From Acidobacteriota bacterium (lineage in GTDB: Bacteria; Acidobacteriota; Terriglobia; Terriglobales; Acidobacteriaceae), in the NCBI GenBank assembly GCA_018268755.1, contig JAFDVW010000011.1:86343-150342 (forward strand): a stretch of DNA of 64,000 nt, written 5' to 3'. Positions 27,129 through 36,085 of the stretch are shown piece by piece; within the stretch, counting starts at the first letter, position 1, and every line of letters starts with the position of its first letter. The translations under genes were made by a program, and so were the position numbers. The notes below the pieces were generated by a model. The model was not told where the DNA came from. It was given only the letters and a program-made list of their open reading frames with translations, and did not search any database.

Positions 27129-27137
27129 TCCCAGCCG

Positions 27138-28817
27138 CTAGATGTTTCCTCGCTTCATCTCGCCCATGAGATAGTCGCAGGAGCGCACGCACAACGCCAT
27201 GATGGTGAGGGTGGGGTTTTGGCATGGATTGGAGACAAACCCGGCCGCGTCCATGACAAACAAATTTGCCACATCGTGGGCCTGCTGATATTGGTTCAGA
27301 ACCGAAGATTTGGGATTGCTTCCCATGCGGGCCGTGCCGGCTTCGTGCACCGCCCAGCGTCCACGGGACGGATTGAGGTAGGTGCTTACGTTCCTGGCGC
27401 CGGCGCCTTCCAGCATTTCTCCAGCCGAGTCGGCTATGTCCTTCAACATCGCCGCTTCGTTGGGGCCGTCGGCCATGGAAATGCGCAGCACCGGAATTCC
27501 GTAGCGGTCTTTCACCTGCGGGTCAATTTCGATGAAGTTGTCCCAGCGCGGCAGGACCTCGCCGAATCCGGTCATGGAGAGCCGTACTTGGGGTTCCAGC
27601 ACGGCCCGCTTGTAGCTTTCGCCGAAGCCTGCGGCGCCTAAATTGAAGTCCACGCTGCTACCCCCTTCATAGCCATAGCCGCGCAGAAATGTCTTGGAAC
27701 GAGGGCCCCCGGGCAAATTGCGAAAGCGCGGAATGTATAGTCCCGAGGGCGGATTGGGCCCGTTGAGGGTGGGCTTGCGGCCCAAGCCAGGGAAATCTCC
27801 GCTGCCTCCTGCACTGCGGATATGGGCCATGAAGTAGTGGCCGAGAACGCCACTGGAATTGGCAAGCCCCTGGGCATAGCCGGAGTCGGTGGAGTTCAGC
27901 AGAATGCGGACCGATTCCAGGCTCTGCGCGCAGAGGATGACGACGCGCGCATGGACCTCATGCCTCTCCAGCGTGTTGCGATCGACATAAACCACGCCGG
28001 TAGCACGATTGCTGTTCTTGTCCATCAGGACCTGGTGGACCATGGCGTTCGAGATCAAAGTGCAGCGGCCGGTATGCACGGCGTCCGCTACCGTGGTAAA
28101 GGAAGAATTGAAGTAAGAATGAGTAATGCAGCCCCGCCAGCACGGTCCGCAATAGTGGCAGGCGGCCCGCCCATTCATGGGCTTGGTGAGATTGGCTACC
28201 CGGGTCACCGTCACTGTGCGCCCGAACTTCTCCTGCACGCGATTGCGGAACAATACTTCCTGGCAGTTCATGGGCATGGGCGGCTGGAATTTACCGTCGG
28301 GAAGCTGGGCTAGGCCTTCTTCCTGGCCGGCCACGCCGATGTACTCCTCCACCAGGTCATAGTAGGGAGCGATGTCCTGGTAGGCGATGGGCCAATCCTC
28401 GCCATAGCCGTCATACGACGCCGCTTTGAAGTCCATCTCGCTGTAGCGCAGGCTCACCCGTCCCCAGGAGTTGGTGCGGCCCCCGGTCACGCGCAAGCGG
28501 CCCAGCCACAGATAGGGGCGGTCGGGAGGGTGCGTATAGGGCTCCTCCAGATCATTGGCAAACCACTTGGAAGTGTATTCATCGCAAGCCATGCGCGACT
28601 GGATGGGATGCGTCTTGCGGACCAGAGACGGTGCCATGTTGCGATACTTCAGTTCAAAACCGGCGACGTGTTCGGTAAAGTTCTGGTCGGACTGCGGGGC
28701 CCCGGCTTCCAGCATGGCCACCTTCAGGCCGGCCTCCGTCAGGCGCTTGCTGGCCCAGCCTCCGGATGCGCCGGAACCGACTACGATGACGTCGAACGAA
28801 GTGGGAGAAGCAGGCAT
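27138..28817 (-). CDS. GMC-family FAD-dependent oxidoreductase (gluconate-dehydrogenase-like large subunit)
   Basis: 559 residues. The N-terminus has the FAD dinucleotide-binding motif VVGSGASGGWASKRL followed by an acidic strand end (MLEAG). The C-terminal GMC domain has AVHEAGTARMG with the catalytic His and NPTLTIMALCVR at the second active-site position. A Cys cluster (CHYCGPCWRGC, residues about 220-230) is typical of the membrane-bound gluconate/sorbitol dehydrogenase branch. The protein has no signal peptide of its own. The divergent 28989 gene encodes a Tat-exported small subunit, so export by hitch-hiking is likely. It oxidises a sugar or polyol in the periplasm. GGAGGTG precedes the ATG. 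Confidence 0.88.
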   Translation of the reverse strand: MPASPTSFDVIVVGSGASGGWASKRLTEAGLKVAMLEAGAPQSDQNFTEHVAGFELKYRNMAPSLVRKTHPIQSRMACDEYTSKWFANDLEEPYTHPPDRPYLWLGRLRVTGGRTNSWGRVSLRYSEMDFKAASYDGYGEDWPIAYQDIAPYYDLVEEYIGVAGQEEGLAQLPDGKFQPPMPMNCQEVLFRNRVQEKFGRTVTVTRVANLTKPMNGRAACHYCGPCWRGCITHSYFNSSFTTVADAVHTGRCTLISNAMVHQVLMDKNSNRATGVVYVDRNTLERHEVHARVVILCAQSLESVRILLNSTDSGYAQGLANSSGVLGHYFMAHIRSAGGSGDFPGLGRKPTLNGPNPPSGLYIPRFRNLPGGPRSKTFLRGYGYEGGSSVDFNLGAAGFGESYKRAVLEPQVRLSMTGFGEVLPRWDNFIEIDPQVKDRYGIPVLRISMADGPNEAAMLKDIADSAGEMLEGAGARNVSTYLNPSRGRWAVHEAGTARMGSNPKSSVLNQYQQAHDVANLFVMDAAGFVSNPCQNPTLTIMALCVRSCDYLMGEMKRGNI

Positions 28818-28866
28818 TTTTCTGGCACCTCCGGCCCGGGAACGCTATAATAACCGACAGGTTCGA

Positions 28867-28892
28867 ATATTCTATTCAGTAGAATATGTTCT
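28867..28892. promoter_or_regulatory. Inverted-repeat operator candidate between the GMC genes
   Basis: The divergent region between the GMC gene and its small subunit holds a perfect 8-bp inverted repeat (ATATTCTA and TAGAATAT, 28867-28887, 5-nt loop), overlapped by AGAATATGTTCT (28881-28892). The same AGAAT-NN-RTTCT 12-mer pattern recurs at 60217-60228. A regulator controlling both divergent genes could bind here; the protein is unknown. Confidence 0.5.
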
Positions 28893-28988
28893 GTTCTGTA
28901 AACTTAGGATAGGTGCGGCACCCGGGGTTGTCAATGCATGGCGCAGGCCCGGGCCGCGAAACTGCAAGTGCAGCCCAGGAGGAAAAAC

Positions 28989-29660
28989 GTGGCGGATAGT
29001 GGATTGGAAAGCAAGGGGCGGCTCTCTCGCCGGGATGCGATTCGCCGCCTGGTGAGCGGCGCCGGCGCCGGGGCCTTTCTGGCCGGCACCGCCGCAGCGC
29101 ACCCCATCTACAAGCACTTGGCCGACGGCACCCTGCTGGCGGAAGCTAAGGTTTCCGCGGTGGCATGGAAGCCGGCCTATTTGACCGCGCAGCAGAGCGC
29201 AACCCTGCAAGCGCTGGCCGAGCGCATCATTCCCAATTCCACCCAGGCCCAGGTGTCGCAATTTATTGATCTGCTGTTGAGCGTAGAAACTGCGGACGTA
29301 CAGCACGATTTCGACGGCTCCCTGGCGGTCTTCGATCAGGAAGCGGTCCGCCGCTTTGGCCGTCCCTTTAAAGACATCTCCGAAACCAACCAGAATGAAT
29401 TGCTGACGGCCGCCTCCACCCCGCCCCAGCAACAGCACGCTTCGCCGTCGCCGATGGCAGATGATGATGATGAGTCGGTTGATCCCTATGCGCCGCCCCC
29501 TGACGGCCGGCACACCCTCTACGACCACTTCGAGAACATGAAGAACTGGGTCCGGGGCGCGTATTACTCGTCGGAATTCGGCATGCGCGAGCTGGGATGG
29601 ACCGGCATGGTCTTCCATTTGGAGTATCACGGCTGCCAGCATCCGGAAGGCCATCACTAA
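28989..29660 (+). CDS. Tat-exported gluconate 2-dehydrogenase subunit 3 family protein
   Basis: About 223 residues from GTG 28989, chosen because AGGAGG (28977-28982) lies 6 nt ahead; the longer ATG 28938 would put the ribosome site inside the coding region. The leader is twin-arginine (LSRRDAIRRLVSGAGAGAFLAGTAAA). The mature part matches gluconate 2-dehydrogenase subunit 3 (LTAQQSATLQALAERIIPN, then a YSSEFGMRELGW end). This small subunit normally escorts the GMC large subunit through the Tat pathway and stabilises it. It is divergent from that gene, sharing a 171-nt control region. No third, cytochrome subunit is adjacent, so the electron acceptor is open. Confidence 0.85.
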   Translation: MADSGLESKGRLSRRDAIRRLVSGAGAGAFLAGTAAAHPIYKHLADGTLLAEAKVSAVAWKPAYLTAQQSATLQALAERIIPNSTQAQVSQFIDLLLSVETADVQHDFDGSLAVFDQEAVRRFGRPFKDISETNQNELLTAASTPPQQQHASPSPMADDDDESVDPYAPPPDGRHTLYDHFENMKNWVRGAYYSSEFGMRELGWTGMVFHLEYHGCQHPEGHH

Positions 29661-29685
29661 TCCTGACCGGTTACGGGACCTTCGC

Positions 29686-30735
29686 CTAAACCTCTGCGGA
29701 AATCAGAATGCGCGCGGCGGCCACGACATCCTCCTCCCGGCCGCTGAAGGCCCAGACCTGCGATACATCTTCCCCGTGAGACGTTCCTCCCACCCCGCCA
29801 ATCGCGGGTGCGTGGTATTCCAGCTCGGAATACTGGCCCAATTCACTGTCATCGATGTTGCAGGCCTGAACGACAGACCCGGCCGCCGCCGGGTTGCCCC
29901 AGGGCACGTCGACGTATTCTCCTGCCGGATCCAGGGAGAGGCTGCGTACCACCAGCGAGGTGTGGCCGGCGGAGGAATGCAGATAGCCCACGCGACCGAT
30001 TGCGGTCGCGACTGGGATGCCGAATTTGTGCTTTCCCGGCGCACGCATCTTGTAGCGGATTAGGTGGTCGGTGGTCTGCAGGTCCTGCGGCCCGATCTCG
30101 CCCATAAACATGTCCACTCGGGCGCGAGCCCGGGTCGCAATCAAAAGATCTCCCCCGTGAGGCAATTGCAGCAGATTCCAAATGCCCGCCCGGGCAGCTT
30201 CTGCGTGGCCACTCATAAACCTGAGCTGCGTAAACAGCGTATAGCCGGCGTAATGCAGCTTTTCTGACAGATGGGGCGCCAATTCTCGCAAGGGGTTGAT
30301 GGCGGGGGTAATGCGCTTGCTGAGGGCGAGAGTGACCATCGTCTTCAAACGGGAATGCGCGAGTGCGCACTGGCCATAGAGCGCGAAATTTTGTCCCTGC
30401 CGATGGGTGCGGAAGTCGCCGGGATCGAGCGCGCGTGGCTCGTAATAGGAATCCAGGTCAGGGAATGCGGGAAAGAAAAAATCGATTTCGGGAGCAAGCC
30501 AGGTCCGATCGCCTCCGGTGTTATGCCAGCTCGGGGCCTCAAAAAATGCCTTGGCCGATTCAGGTTCGCGCAGCGCAGGGTGGGTCCATAGGAAATTGCG
30601 CGCAGAACCGGGCGAAAACAATCCCAGGATGCGCGCCCCATAAGGCAGCAGCAGAAGCTCGCTGCCGTCCGGACTGGTCCATGTTTCGGTCGGTTTGTCG
30701 GCGGCAGCGAGGCTGTTGACGAGGGTCTGATCCAT
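29686..30735 (-). CDS. Galactose-mutarotase-like fold protein
   Basis: 349 residues without a signal peptide. The opening (WTSPDGSELLLLPYGARILGLFS) and HNTGGDRTWLAPEID are like aldose-epimerase/mutarotase-fold proteins that bind carbohydrate in a beta-sandwich. I cannot point to the catalytic His/Glu pair of a true mutarotase, so a sugar-binding or uncharacterised role is possible. It is the last gene of the - strand run 32519-29686 (DMT pair, ChbG-type deacetylase, this gene), 36 nt after the deacetylase gene, which supports a carbohydrate function. Confidence 0.55.
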   Translation of the reverse strand: MDQTLVNSLAAADKPTETWTSPDGSELLLLPYGARILGLFSPGSARNFLWTHPALREPESAKAFFEAPSWHNTGGDRTWLAPEIDFFFPAFPDLDSYYEPRALDPGDFRTHRQGQNFALYGQCALAHSRLKTMVTLALSKRITPAINPLRELAPHLSEKLHYAGYTLFTQLRFMSGHAEAARAGIWNLLQLPHGGDLLIATRARARVDMFMGEIGPQDLQTTDHLIRYKMRAPGKHKFGIPVATAIGRVGYLHSSAGHTSLVVRSLSLDPAGEYVDVPWGNPAAAGSVVQACNIDDSELGQYSELEYHAPAIGGVGGTSHGEDVSQVWAFSGREEDVVAAARILISAEV

Positions 30736-30771
30736 TCCTGAGTTCCATCGAAAGGTAAATCACGGCAGTCA

Positions 30772-31575
30772 TTACTGAAGCGAGGCGCAGAATTCCCGAT
30801 AACTTAGGACTTTGATCCTGCGATCGGCGATGACCTTCTGGATTCGCGGGCTGGTATAGGCCAATGTCTCTGCAGCGCGGTTTCTGCCTACCCCGACGGC
30901 CTGCACGTGTGTGGGTTCCGTGTGCACTAGCGCGTCATTCTCCACGGAAGAGAACCCTGGATGGGCGATGAGCAGGCTGACTCCGGGCTCTAGCCCTTCC
31001 AGCACTCGTATCAGCGCGTCAACTTTCTCGTCCGGTGGCGCCGAGTACACGCCGAAGTCGGGCAATTCCCGTTCGCCCAGGAGACAAGAAACCGGCACCT
31101 TGAACTTTTTGGCCACATTCTCCACTACGGGGCGAATGCGCGGCTCATAAGGCATGATGTAGTGGGTATCGAGGTATTCGACCCTTACGCCTTTCTTCTG
31201 GGCGAGCGCCACCTGGGCGGTGAATTCCTTTTCCAGTTCCTCCATCTTGGGATGGTTGGCCCAGAACTCGGCGGGAGAGCGCCAGAGAAACCCGTCTTCA
31301 TCCACGAGGGTAGGAATTTCGGAATAGGGAAGCACCGGCCTCCAGCGATATCCGCGCCATTCTCCGATAATTCCCATGTGCACGCCGAAACAAAATTCGG
31401 GGTTCTCCCTTGCCAGCTGTGCGGCTTCTTCAAACCATGGAGCGATGGCCAAAATGGCGGCTGAGCGAATGAATCCCGCGCGCAGACACTCCATGGTTCC
31501 CAGATTGCCGGAGTGGGTGTAGCCCATATCATCCGCGCGCGTCACTAAAATGATTTCGTTATCTTTGCCTGCCAT
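30772..31575 (-). CDS. ChbG/HpnK-family (YdjC-like) carbohydrate deacetylase
   Basis: 267 residues. It starts LVTRADDMGYTHSGN, where the Asp-Asp pair binds the metal, followed by FCFGVHMGI and YLDTHYIMPYEP with the metal-ligand His residues, and IAHPGFS. This is the YdjC/ChbG/HpnK pattern. Family members remove N- or O-acetyl groups from sugars such as diacetylchitobiose. It lies in the operon with the DMT pair and the mutarotase-like gene. A partial AGGGG box precedes ATG 31575. The substrate is unknown. Confidence 0.85.
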   Translation of the reverse strand: MAGKDNEIILVTRADDMGYTHSGNLGTMECLRAGFIRSAAILAIAPWFEEAAQLARENPEFCFGVHMGIIGEWRGYRWRPVLPYSEIPTLVDEDGFLWRSPAEFWANHPKMEELEKEFTAQVALAQKKGVRVEYLDTHYIMPYEPRIRPVVENVAKKFKVPVSCLLGERELPDFGVYSAPPDEKVDALIRVLEGLEPGVSLLIAHPGFSSVENDALVHTEPTHVQAVGVGRNRAAETLAYTSPRIQKVIADRRIKVLSYREFCASLQ

Positions 31576-31590
31576 GGATCCCCCTGGGGC

Positions 31591-32031
31591 CTAACTGACG
31601 CCCAATAAAATAACCGCTACAAAACCAATTGCAATGCCGGTCCAGCTCAGCGGGTGCATCTTCTCGGAAAAGAAAAGCCGGCCGGCCACGGCCACCACCA
31701 AAATCGAACCACCGATGGTGACGGGAAATACTACGTTGCCGGGAAGGCCAGAATTCAGGGCATTGGCCATGGCGACTTGCCCGGCGATGCTCAAGGCGGC
31801 CATGAGCGCCGACCAGCCTGCGGACTTTGCGTCTCCGCGGACCCCACGCAACAACATAGGAATGCCGATGCAGGCGAAGCCCGCCGTATACCAGATGGTG
31901 AGATAGGGAAACTTGATGTCCGCCGGCAGTCCCCATCCCGAGAGCACTCGCAGGCCGAATGAACTCATGCCATTCGTCAGCAGAATCACCAGCATGAGCA
32001 ACAGCCAGAGCACTTTGTTGGAAATCTTCAA
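31591..32031 (-). CDS. EamA/DMT-type transporter, C-terminal half
   Basis: 146 residues forming four membrane helices with the EamA-like ending (LPGNVVFPVTIGGSILVVAVAGRLFF, then LSWTGIAIGFVAVILLG). It overlaps the upstream 171-codon frame by 4 nt, and together they add up to one DMT protein of about 9-10 helices. They are therefore probably subunits of a heterodimeric DMT-type exporter or importer. The downstream deacetylase gene begins 16 nt later. Its cargo may be the sugar handled by that enzyme (inference). Confidence 0.75.
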   Translation of the reverse strand: MKISNKVLWLLLMLVILLTNGMSSFGLRVLSGWGLPADIKFPYLTIWYTAGFACIGIPMLLRGVRGDAKSAGWSALMAALSIAGQVAMANALNSGLPGNVVFPVTIGGSILVVAVAGRLFFSEKMHPLSWTGIAIGFVAVILLGVS

Positions 32032-32519
32032 GGGCCCACCCGGGAGGATGCTTCACGTTCGCGGGCTTCCAGCCGGTTTCCCTGGAATAACAGGCAAAGA
32101 GAGAGCCCGGCCAACCCGAAGGCAATCAGTTTGAGTAAGGTGAACTTCTCCGAATAAGCCCAGAGGGAGATCAGCGTGGGCACACCGGCCGACAGGTTCA
32201 TGATCAGCCAGCCGACGGTTACGTTGCCAATCTCAATGGAACGCTGAAATGCGAAGGTGGCCACCGCCGCAAAGATCCCGAACAGAATGGCCACGGCCAC
32301 AACCCGCCAGGAAATGCGCACCGAACCGGCCAGTGTCAGGGTGCGTAGCAGCATGAGGAGCGCTGCCCATCCGAACAGCCCCACCACCAGAGCGGATGGA
32401 TCGCACTTTTTTCGTTCGGCGATTTTGGAGACACATGCCAGCATCCCGAAAGAGAGCGCACCTGCAAGACACATGGCGAGGCCGGCATTGATCATGAGGG
32501 CACCGAGAGGATAAGCCAT
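32028..32519 (-). CDS. EamA/DMT-type transporter, N-terminal half
   Basis: 163 residues from ATG 32519 (MAYPLGALMINAGLAM); GTG 32543 adds eight basic residues without a better ribosome site. It has five membrane helices with EamA-type segments (ATFAFQRSIEIGNVTVGWLIMN and AYSEKFTLLKLIAFGLAG). It is the first gene of the operon and overlaps the second half by 4 nt, so the two are made together. A promoter (32596-32625) and a dyad (32556-32577) lie directly upstream. Confidence 0.75.
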   Translation of the reverse strand: MAYPLGALMINAGLAMCLAGALSFGMLACVSKIAERKKCDPSALVVGLFGWAALLMLLRTLTLAGSVRISWRVVAVAILFGIFAAVATFAFQRSIEIGNVTVGWLIMNLSAGVPTLISLWAYSEKFTLLKLIAFGLAGLSLCLLFQGNRLEAREREASSRVGP

Positions 32520-32555
32520 CCGCGCCCGAAACCGCAAGCGCACAATCTCAAGTTA

Positions 32556-32625
32556 TTTCTTTACGCGAAATATATATCGATAAAATTGCTATAAATATTT
32601 ACCATTTGATCTAAATTAGTGTCAA
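32556..32625 (-). promoter_or_regulatory. Promoter and dyad upstream of the DMT operon
   Basis: On the - strand, TTGACA (32625-32620), 18 nt, then TAAATA (32601-32596) form a good sigma-70-type promoter. Downstream of it, at 32556-32577, lies TTTCTT-N5-GAAATATATAT (+ strand reading), a dyad resembling those at 52241 and 56561. Here it is placed where a bound protein would block transcription or clearance. The rest of the 32520-32672 gap holds nothing else evident. Confidence 0.6.
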
Positions 32626-32672
32626 TGGTTTCGCAATTCCGTAATTTTCTCGTGTAATTTTCCTGCAGCTTC

Positions 32673-33314
32673 TTATGGTTGGCCGCCAGGATTAACGGTT
32701 TTCCTGCGTGCGGCCAGAAAGCCGGCCAGCAGACTTGCCAGATCATCCGGCCGCTTCACCTCAATCACTTCAAATCCCGCGGCCCGAGCGCTCTGCACCC
32801 CCGCCGGAGAATCCTCGAAGGCAGTGCCGGTGTCCACTCCGAGCTGGCGCGCAATCAGCAGGTAAGGATCTGGGGCAGGTTTATGAGCCACCACGTCATT
32901 CCCAAAGACCAGGGCATCGAACCTTTCGTAAATGGAACAGGCCCGCAGCACGGGCTCGACATTCTCCCGCTCGGAACTTGTCACCAGGCCAACGCTATAG
33001 CCTTGCAAGCCGGTAAGGGCCGCAATTGTTTTCTGGGAAATCGGGGGCTCCGAGAGAGACCACTGCCGCACCCTGTCTTTTCGATCGAGGTTCTGCTGCA
33101 ATAGTTCGCGCGGGCCGTCAAGGCCCGCTTGCTTCCAGAATGACTCACAGAGGAGAGAATCGCTGACCCCGAGTCCCCGAACGCAGTATTCCTCCCAGGA
33201 AAAGTCGATGTCATAGCGCGAGAGTAAATCGGCCCAGGACTTCCAGTGGAGCACTTCGCTATCGGCCAGCACTCCGTCGTAGTCGAAGATCAGGGCCGGC
33301 CGTGGTTTACGCAT
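32673..33314 (-). CDS. HAD-superfamily phosphatase (beta-phosphoglucomutase-like)
   Basis: 213 residues from ATG 33314 (MRKPRPALIFDYDGVLADSE); longer upstream frames run into the esterase gene. Motif I DYDGV carries the nucleophile Asp and the general acid Asp. Motif II is the TSS at the end of a strand, motif III the Lys in HKPAPDPYL, and motif IV the acidic EDSPAGVQSARAAG. The cap region sits between motifs I and II. This is the beta-phosphoglucomutase/2-deoxyglucose-6-phosphatase-like subfamily of small cytosolic enzymes acting on phosphosugars. It follows the exported esterase by 38 nt on the same strand. Confidence 0.85.
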   Translation of the reverse strand: MRKPRPALIFDYDGVLADSEVLHWKSWADLLSRYDIDFSWEEYCVRGLGVSDSLLCESFWKQAGLDGPRELLQQNLDRKDRVRQWSLSEPPISQKTIAALTGLQGYSVGLVTSSERENVEPVLRACSIYERFDALVFGNDVVAHKPAPDPYLLIARQLGVDTGTAFEDSPAGVQSARAAGFEVIEVKRPDDLASLLAGFLAARRKTVNPGGQP

Positions 33315-33352
33315 GCAATATCCGCGGTCTGGCCGCGACTCCGGAAATAGCG

Positions 33353-35434
33353 CTAGTGCAGCAACTGGTGGAGATAGGCATTGTCCTGCGCGTCCGCCAA
33401 ATCGGTAGTATCGCCCAGAACATAGCGATATTGGTAGTGCGGGCCCAGGCTGACAATGTGGGTGGTCCAGTCGGTCGGGTCCGTCCATAAGACGGTGCGA
33501 GGGGCCATGGCGGCGCGCAAATCGGGCAGGTCCCAGCTCAACAGAAAACCAGGAATTGCGGCATCCCATAGCTGAGTGGTTACGGAATTCTCCAGAGCAT
33601 TCTGCAAACTGTAAGGAGTGTGGTCGAGCCAGATCTTGCCGATGCGTGGATCGGCGGCAGCCGCCAGCAGCAGCCATATGCCCTTGACCCCGCGCGCGGC
33701 GCCGCGAATGGAGCTTGCATCCACGTCCGGCCGGGCGGCGAGCAGGTCCACACCGCGTAGAATGTCATGGGCCCGCATGGCGGGGAGATTACGGCCAATA
33801 AGATTGGCCTGCAGGTTGGTCACCCAATCTCCGGTGTGAACGGTCCGGCTGGCTTGCAGGGAAGAAGTGCGGGGCTGCAACACCAACACCACTTGCTGTT
33901 GTTGGGCGATGGCTTCGGCCAGGTTGCCTCCCGGCTTGAGGCCGAACCCGTTGTCCGGCTCCACCAGAAGGACCGCAGGTTTTCGTCCAGCAGCGGACGG
34001 GATATATAACGTCCCTTCCAGCCAGAGTCCCGCTTCACTTTCGAAACGGATCGATTGCTTTTTCCCTTCCGCAACGGGCTCTTCCCGTAAAACTTTGACC
34101 GAAGGCGGCGAATGGTCGGTCGGAATCTGCAGGTCTTGCAGTTCCTTCATCAAGCCGGGAATGGTTCCGGGATGTTTTCTCGCCTGGTAGTCGGCATAAA
34201 GCAGCTGAAAAGCCTTGCGGCTCCCGGGTTCATCGGCAACATGTCCGGTCTTGGTAACCAGCAATTCGCTGTTGCTATACATCGGAACCGGTTGCTCATG
34301 GGAATCGCCCCGGCCATCTTTCAGGTACCGGATCATCCATTGGTAAACGGCTTCACGGCTCACTAGAGGCATACCATGCCAGCCGGGTCCGATCATGAAC
34401 CCCAGATGATCCGCGGCTTGATACAGGGAATACCACTTCTGCGCCTCGTCATAGACCCGCCGCACCCCTTCATGGCTGAAATAATATTCGTCATTCTCCG
34501 TGGATTGCAGGAGCCAGGGAGTGGGGGCTGAGAGTTCTACAAAGTCCGCGGTGTCGAGCCCGCCTGCCAGAAAGCCCGGAAACACCATTTCTGAATCCGG
34601 CCCGGGGGTGGGGAATAATTGCTGAAAGGAACTGGGATAACACGCTGGAATCACCACTTTGAGCCGGGAGTCCAACCCTCCGGTAAATGTGGTCAGGGCC
34701 CCACCGCCCGAGCATCCCGCCGCACCTAGCTTTGCCGGGTCTACATCCGGCCGGCTTACCAGGTAGTCGATGGAGCGCATGGCGTCCCAGATGAAATAAC
34801 GGGCCGAGCCTTCCTTTACCAGCACTGCCTGGGCCCCTAAGACGTTGTGCTCAGGCACGGACCAGCCCGCCACAGGGGCATTTAACTGCCGGCTGTAAGT
34901 CTGTTCCCGTTCTCCCTGCCCAATGGGATCAAAGCATAGAACTACAAATCCCTTGGCCGCCAGGTTTGCCGCCAGCCTTTGATTTTCCACTTTGCCTTCC
35001 TGCGTATGCCCCGATTGCAGAAGCACACCGGGATAGCGTCCTGGAAGGTTCGGGCGATACACATTGGCGGTGACATAAAAGCCCGGCAGGCTCTCATAGA
35101 TGACTTTTTCGATGGTGAATGCGTCGTTGTGAAGCTCGCCGGTGACGCGAGGATTAAGTGGACCGCGATTCTCCGGCAGGCCTCCGAGAAGCGCGAGCAT
35201 TTTTGCACGGACTTCGCGTTTTCGCTGTTCTGCCTGGGCCAGGGTGTGGATCTGGGCCATGGCCTCTCCACGCTGGCGCAATTGTTCCTGAGCTTGGGCA
35301 TTCAGCAGGGACAGCAATTCATTGTCGCTAGTTTCCTGGGCCCATAAAGATGGGAGCGCAAGGAGCAGCGTAAGGGTAATGGCAGAGAATATCCCACATG
35401 GCGTATGGGCCGAACGCAAGAGGTGAAGTCGCAT
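33353..35434 (-). CDS. Exported tandem-domain alpha/beta-hydrolase (acetyl xylan esterase-like), active N-terminal domain
   Basis: 693 residues from ATG 35434; a TTG at 35458 adds eight residues. The signal peptide ends PSLWAQ. The N-terminal hydrolase domain (about 90-390) has GVLLQSGHT at the oxyanion region, the nucleophile elbow AAGCSGGGALTT (Ser in G-C-S-G-G) and a late His in GPGWHG. The second hydrolase-like domain (about 420-690) has GAARGVKGIWLLL where the elbow should be, with no Ser, so it is probably structural. Similar two-domain esterases act on acetylated plant polysaccharides. The 61441 gene shows the reverse arrangement. The divergent TonB receptor gene is upstream. Confidence 0.75.
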   Translation of the reverse strand: MRLHLLRSAHTPCGIFSAITLTLLLALPSLWAQETSDNELLSLLNAQAQEQLRQRGEAMAQIHTLAQAEQRKREVRAKMLALLGGLPENRGPLNPRVTGELHNDAFTIEKVIYESLPGFYVTANVYRPNLPGRYPGVLLQSGHTQEGKVENQRLAANLAAKGFVVLCFDPIGQGEREQTYSRQLNAPVAGWSVPEHNVLGAQAVLVKEGSARYFIWDAMRSIDYLVSRPDVDPAKLGAAGCSGGGALTTFTGGLDSRLKVVIPACYPSSFQQLFPTPGPDSEMVFPGFLAGGLDTADFVELSAPTPWLLQSTENDEYYFSHEGVRRVYDEAQKWYSLYQAADHLGFMIGPGWHGMPLVSREAVYQWMIRYLKDGRGDSHEQPVPMYSNSELLVTKTGHVADEPGSRKAFQLLYADYQARKHPGTIPGLMKELQDLQIPTDHSPPSVKVLREEPVAEGKKQSIRFESEAGLWLEGTLYIPSAAGRKPAVLLVEPDNGFGLKPGGNLAEAIAQQQQVVLVLQPRTSSLQASRTVHTGDWVTNLQANLIGRNLPAMRAHDILRGVDLLAARPDVDASSIRGAARGVKGIWLLLAAAADPRIGKIWLDHTPYSLQNALENSVTTQLWDAAIPGFLLSWDLPDLRAAMAPRTVLWTDPTDWTTHIVSLGPHYQYRYVLGDTTDLADAQDNAYLHQLLH

Positions 35435-35636
35435 AGGTCTCTTTTTTGTGTTGTGCAATAGCGCCGCATCTGCGTGCGATGTCTGTTATCCGTTTGCCGG
35501 ATTTTACGGGACATCCGCTGGAAGGCCGATCCCCAGTTGCTCTATACCGCCTCAGCCATTCCCAGAATGCCCGGCCTGCAACCGCCAACTGTCGTAGGAC
35601 ATAGGATATAGGGCACTTGCAGCCGTGTTGGATTTT

Positions 35637-35692
35637 ATAATAATGCATATAAGAAAAAATTGCTTGACGACGTAGCTGATACTGGTTACATT
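35637..35692 (+). promoter_or_regulatory. Promoter with upstream AAGAAA dyad for the second TonB receptor; notes on the 35435-36085 gap
   Basis: TTGACG (35664-35669), 17 nt, TACATT (35687-35692). Eight nt ahead of the -35 box is AAGAA (35651-35655), preceded by an AT-rich half resembling the dyads near DegT and GH3. If used, it gives a leader of about 385 nt before ATG 36086. The rest of this 651-nt gap contains short frames on both strands but none with a convincing start, signal or family motif. I see no mobile element. Confidence 0.55.
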
Positions 35693-36085
35693 CCTGCAAT
35701 ATTAACTGAAACGGGTGGCAAGAATTTCCCGGTTTAGCGCTCGTTGTTCAAGACCTGGGGTGGCTTGACGAGGCTTCTGGATCCGGCATGGCAGATTTCC
35801 CGGCCAAGAAGATGTCTCCCCCGTGCTGTCTTTAACTACCTGCAGCTGGGTGGTTTAGATGCTGTGAAACGGGGGCGAAGACGGTCGCTCCCATGAATTT
35901 CCGGGTCCATTTCGGAGTGGGGGATGGCGTTTGAGGCGGGCCGGTTTCCCGGTTCTTGTGCTCCGTAAGTCGCGGAACAGAAGAGGGACCAGACCAAGTA
36001 GCAAGATCGGTGGGGACAAGTGATCGATTCAAGAATGAAAGCAAATGCAGGTCAAATCTTGAGGTGTTGGGCAGGAGGAAATCTT

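Noticed and set aside
35328..35699. Small - strand frame (123 codons) in the gap before the second TonB receptor
   Set aside because: It overlaps the start of the esterase gene, has a random-looking composition and shows no transposase, HTH or signal motif.
35435..36085. Possible mobile element or RNA gene in the long gap
   Set aside because: No terminal inverted repeats, no target duplication, no transposase fragment and no tRNA-like or riboswitch-like structure could be recognised by eye.
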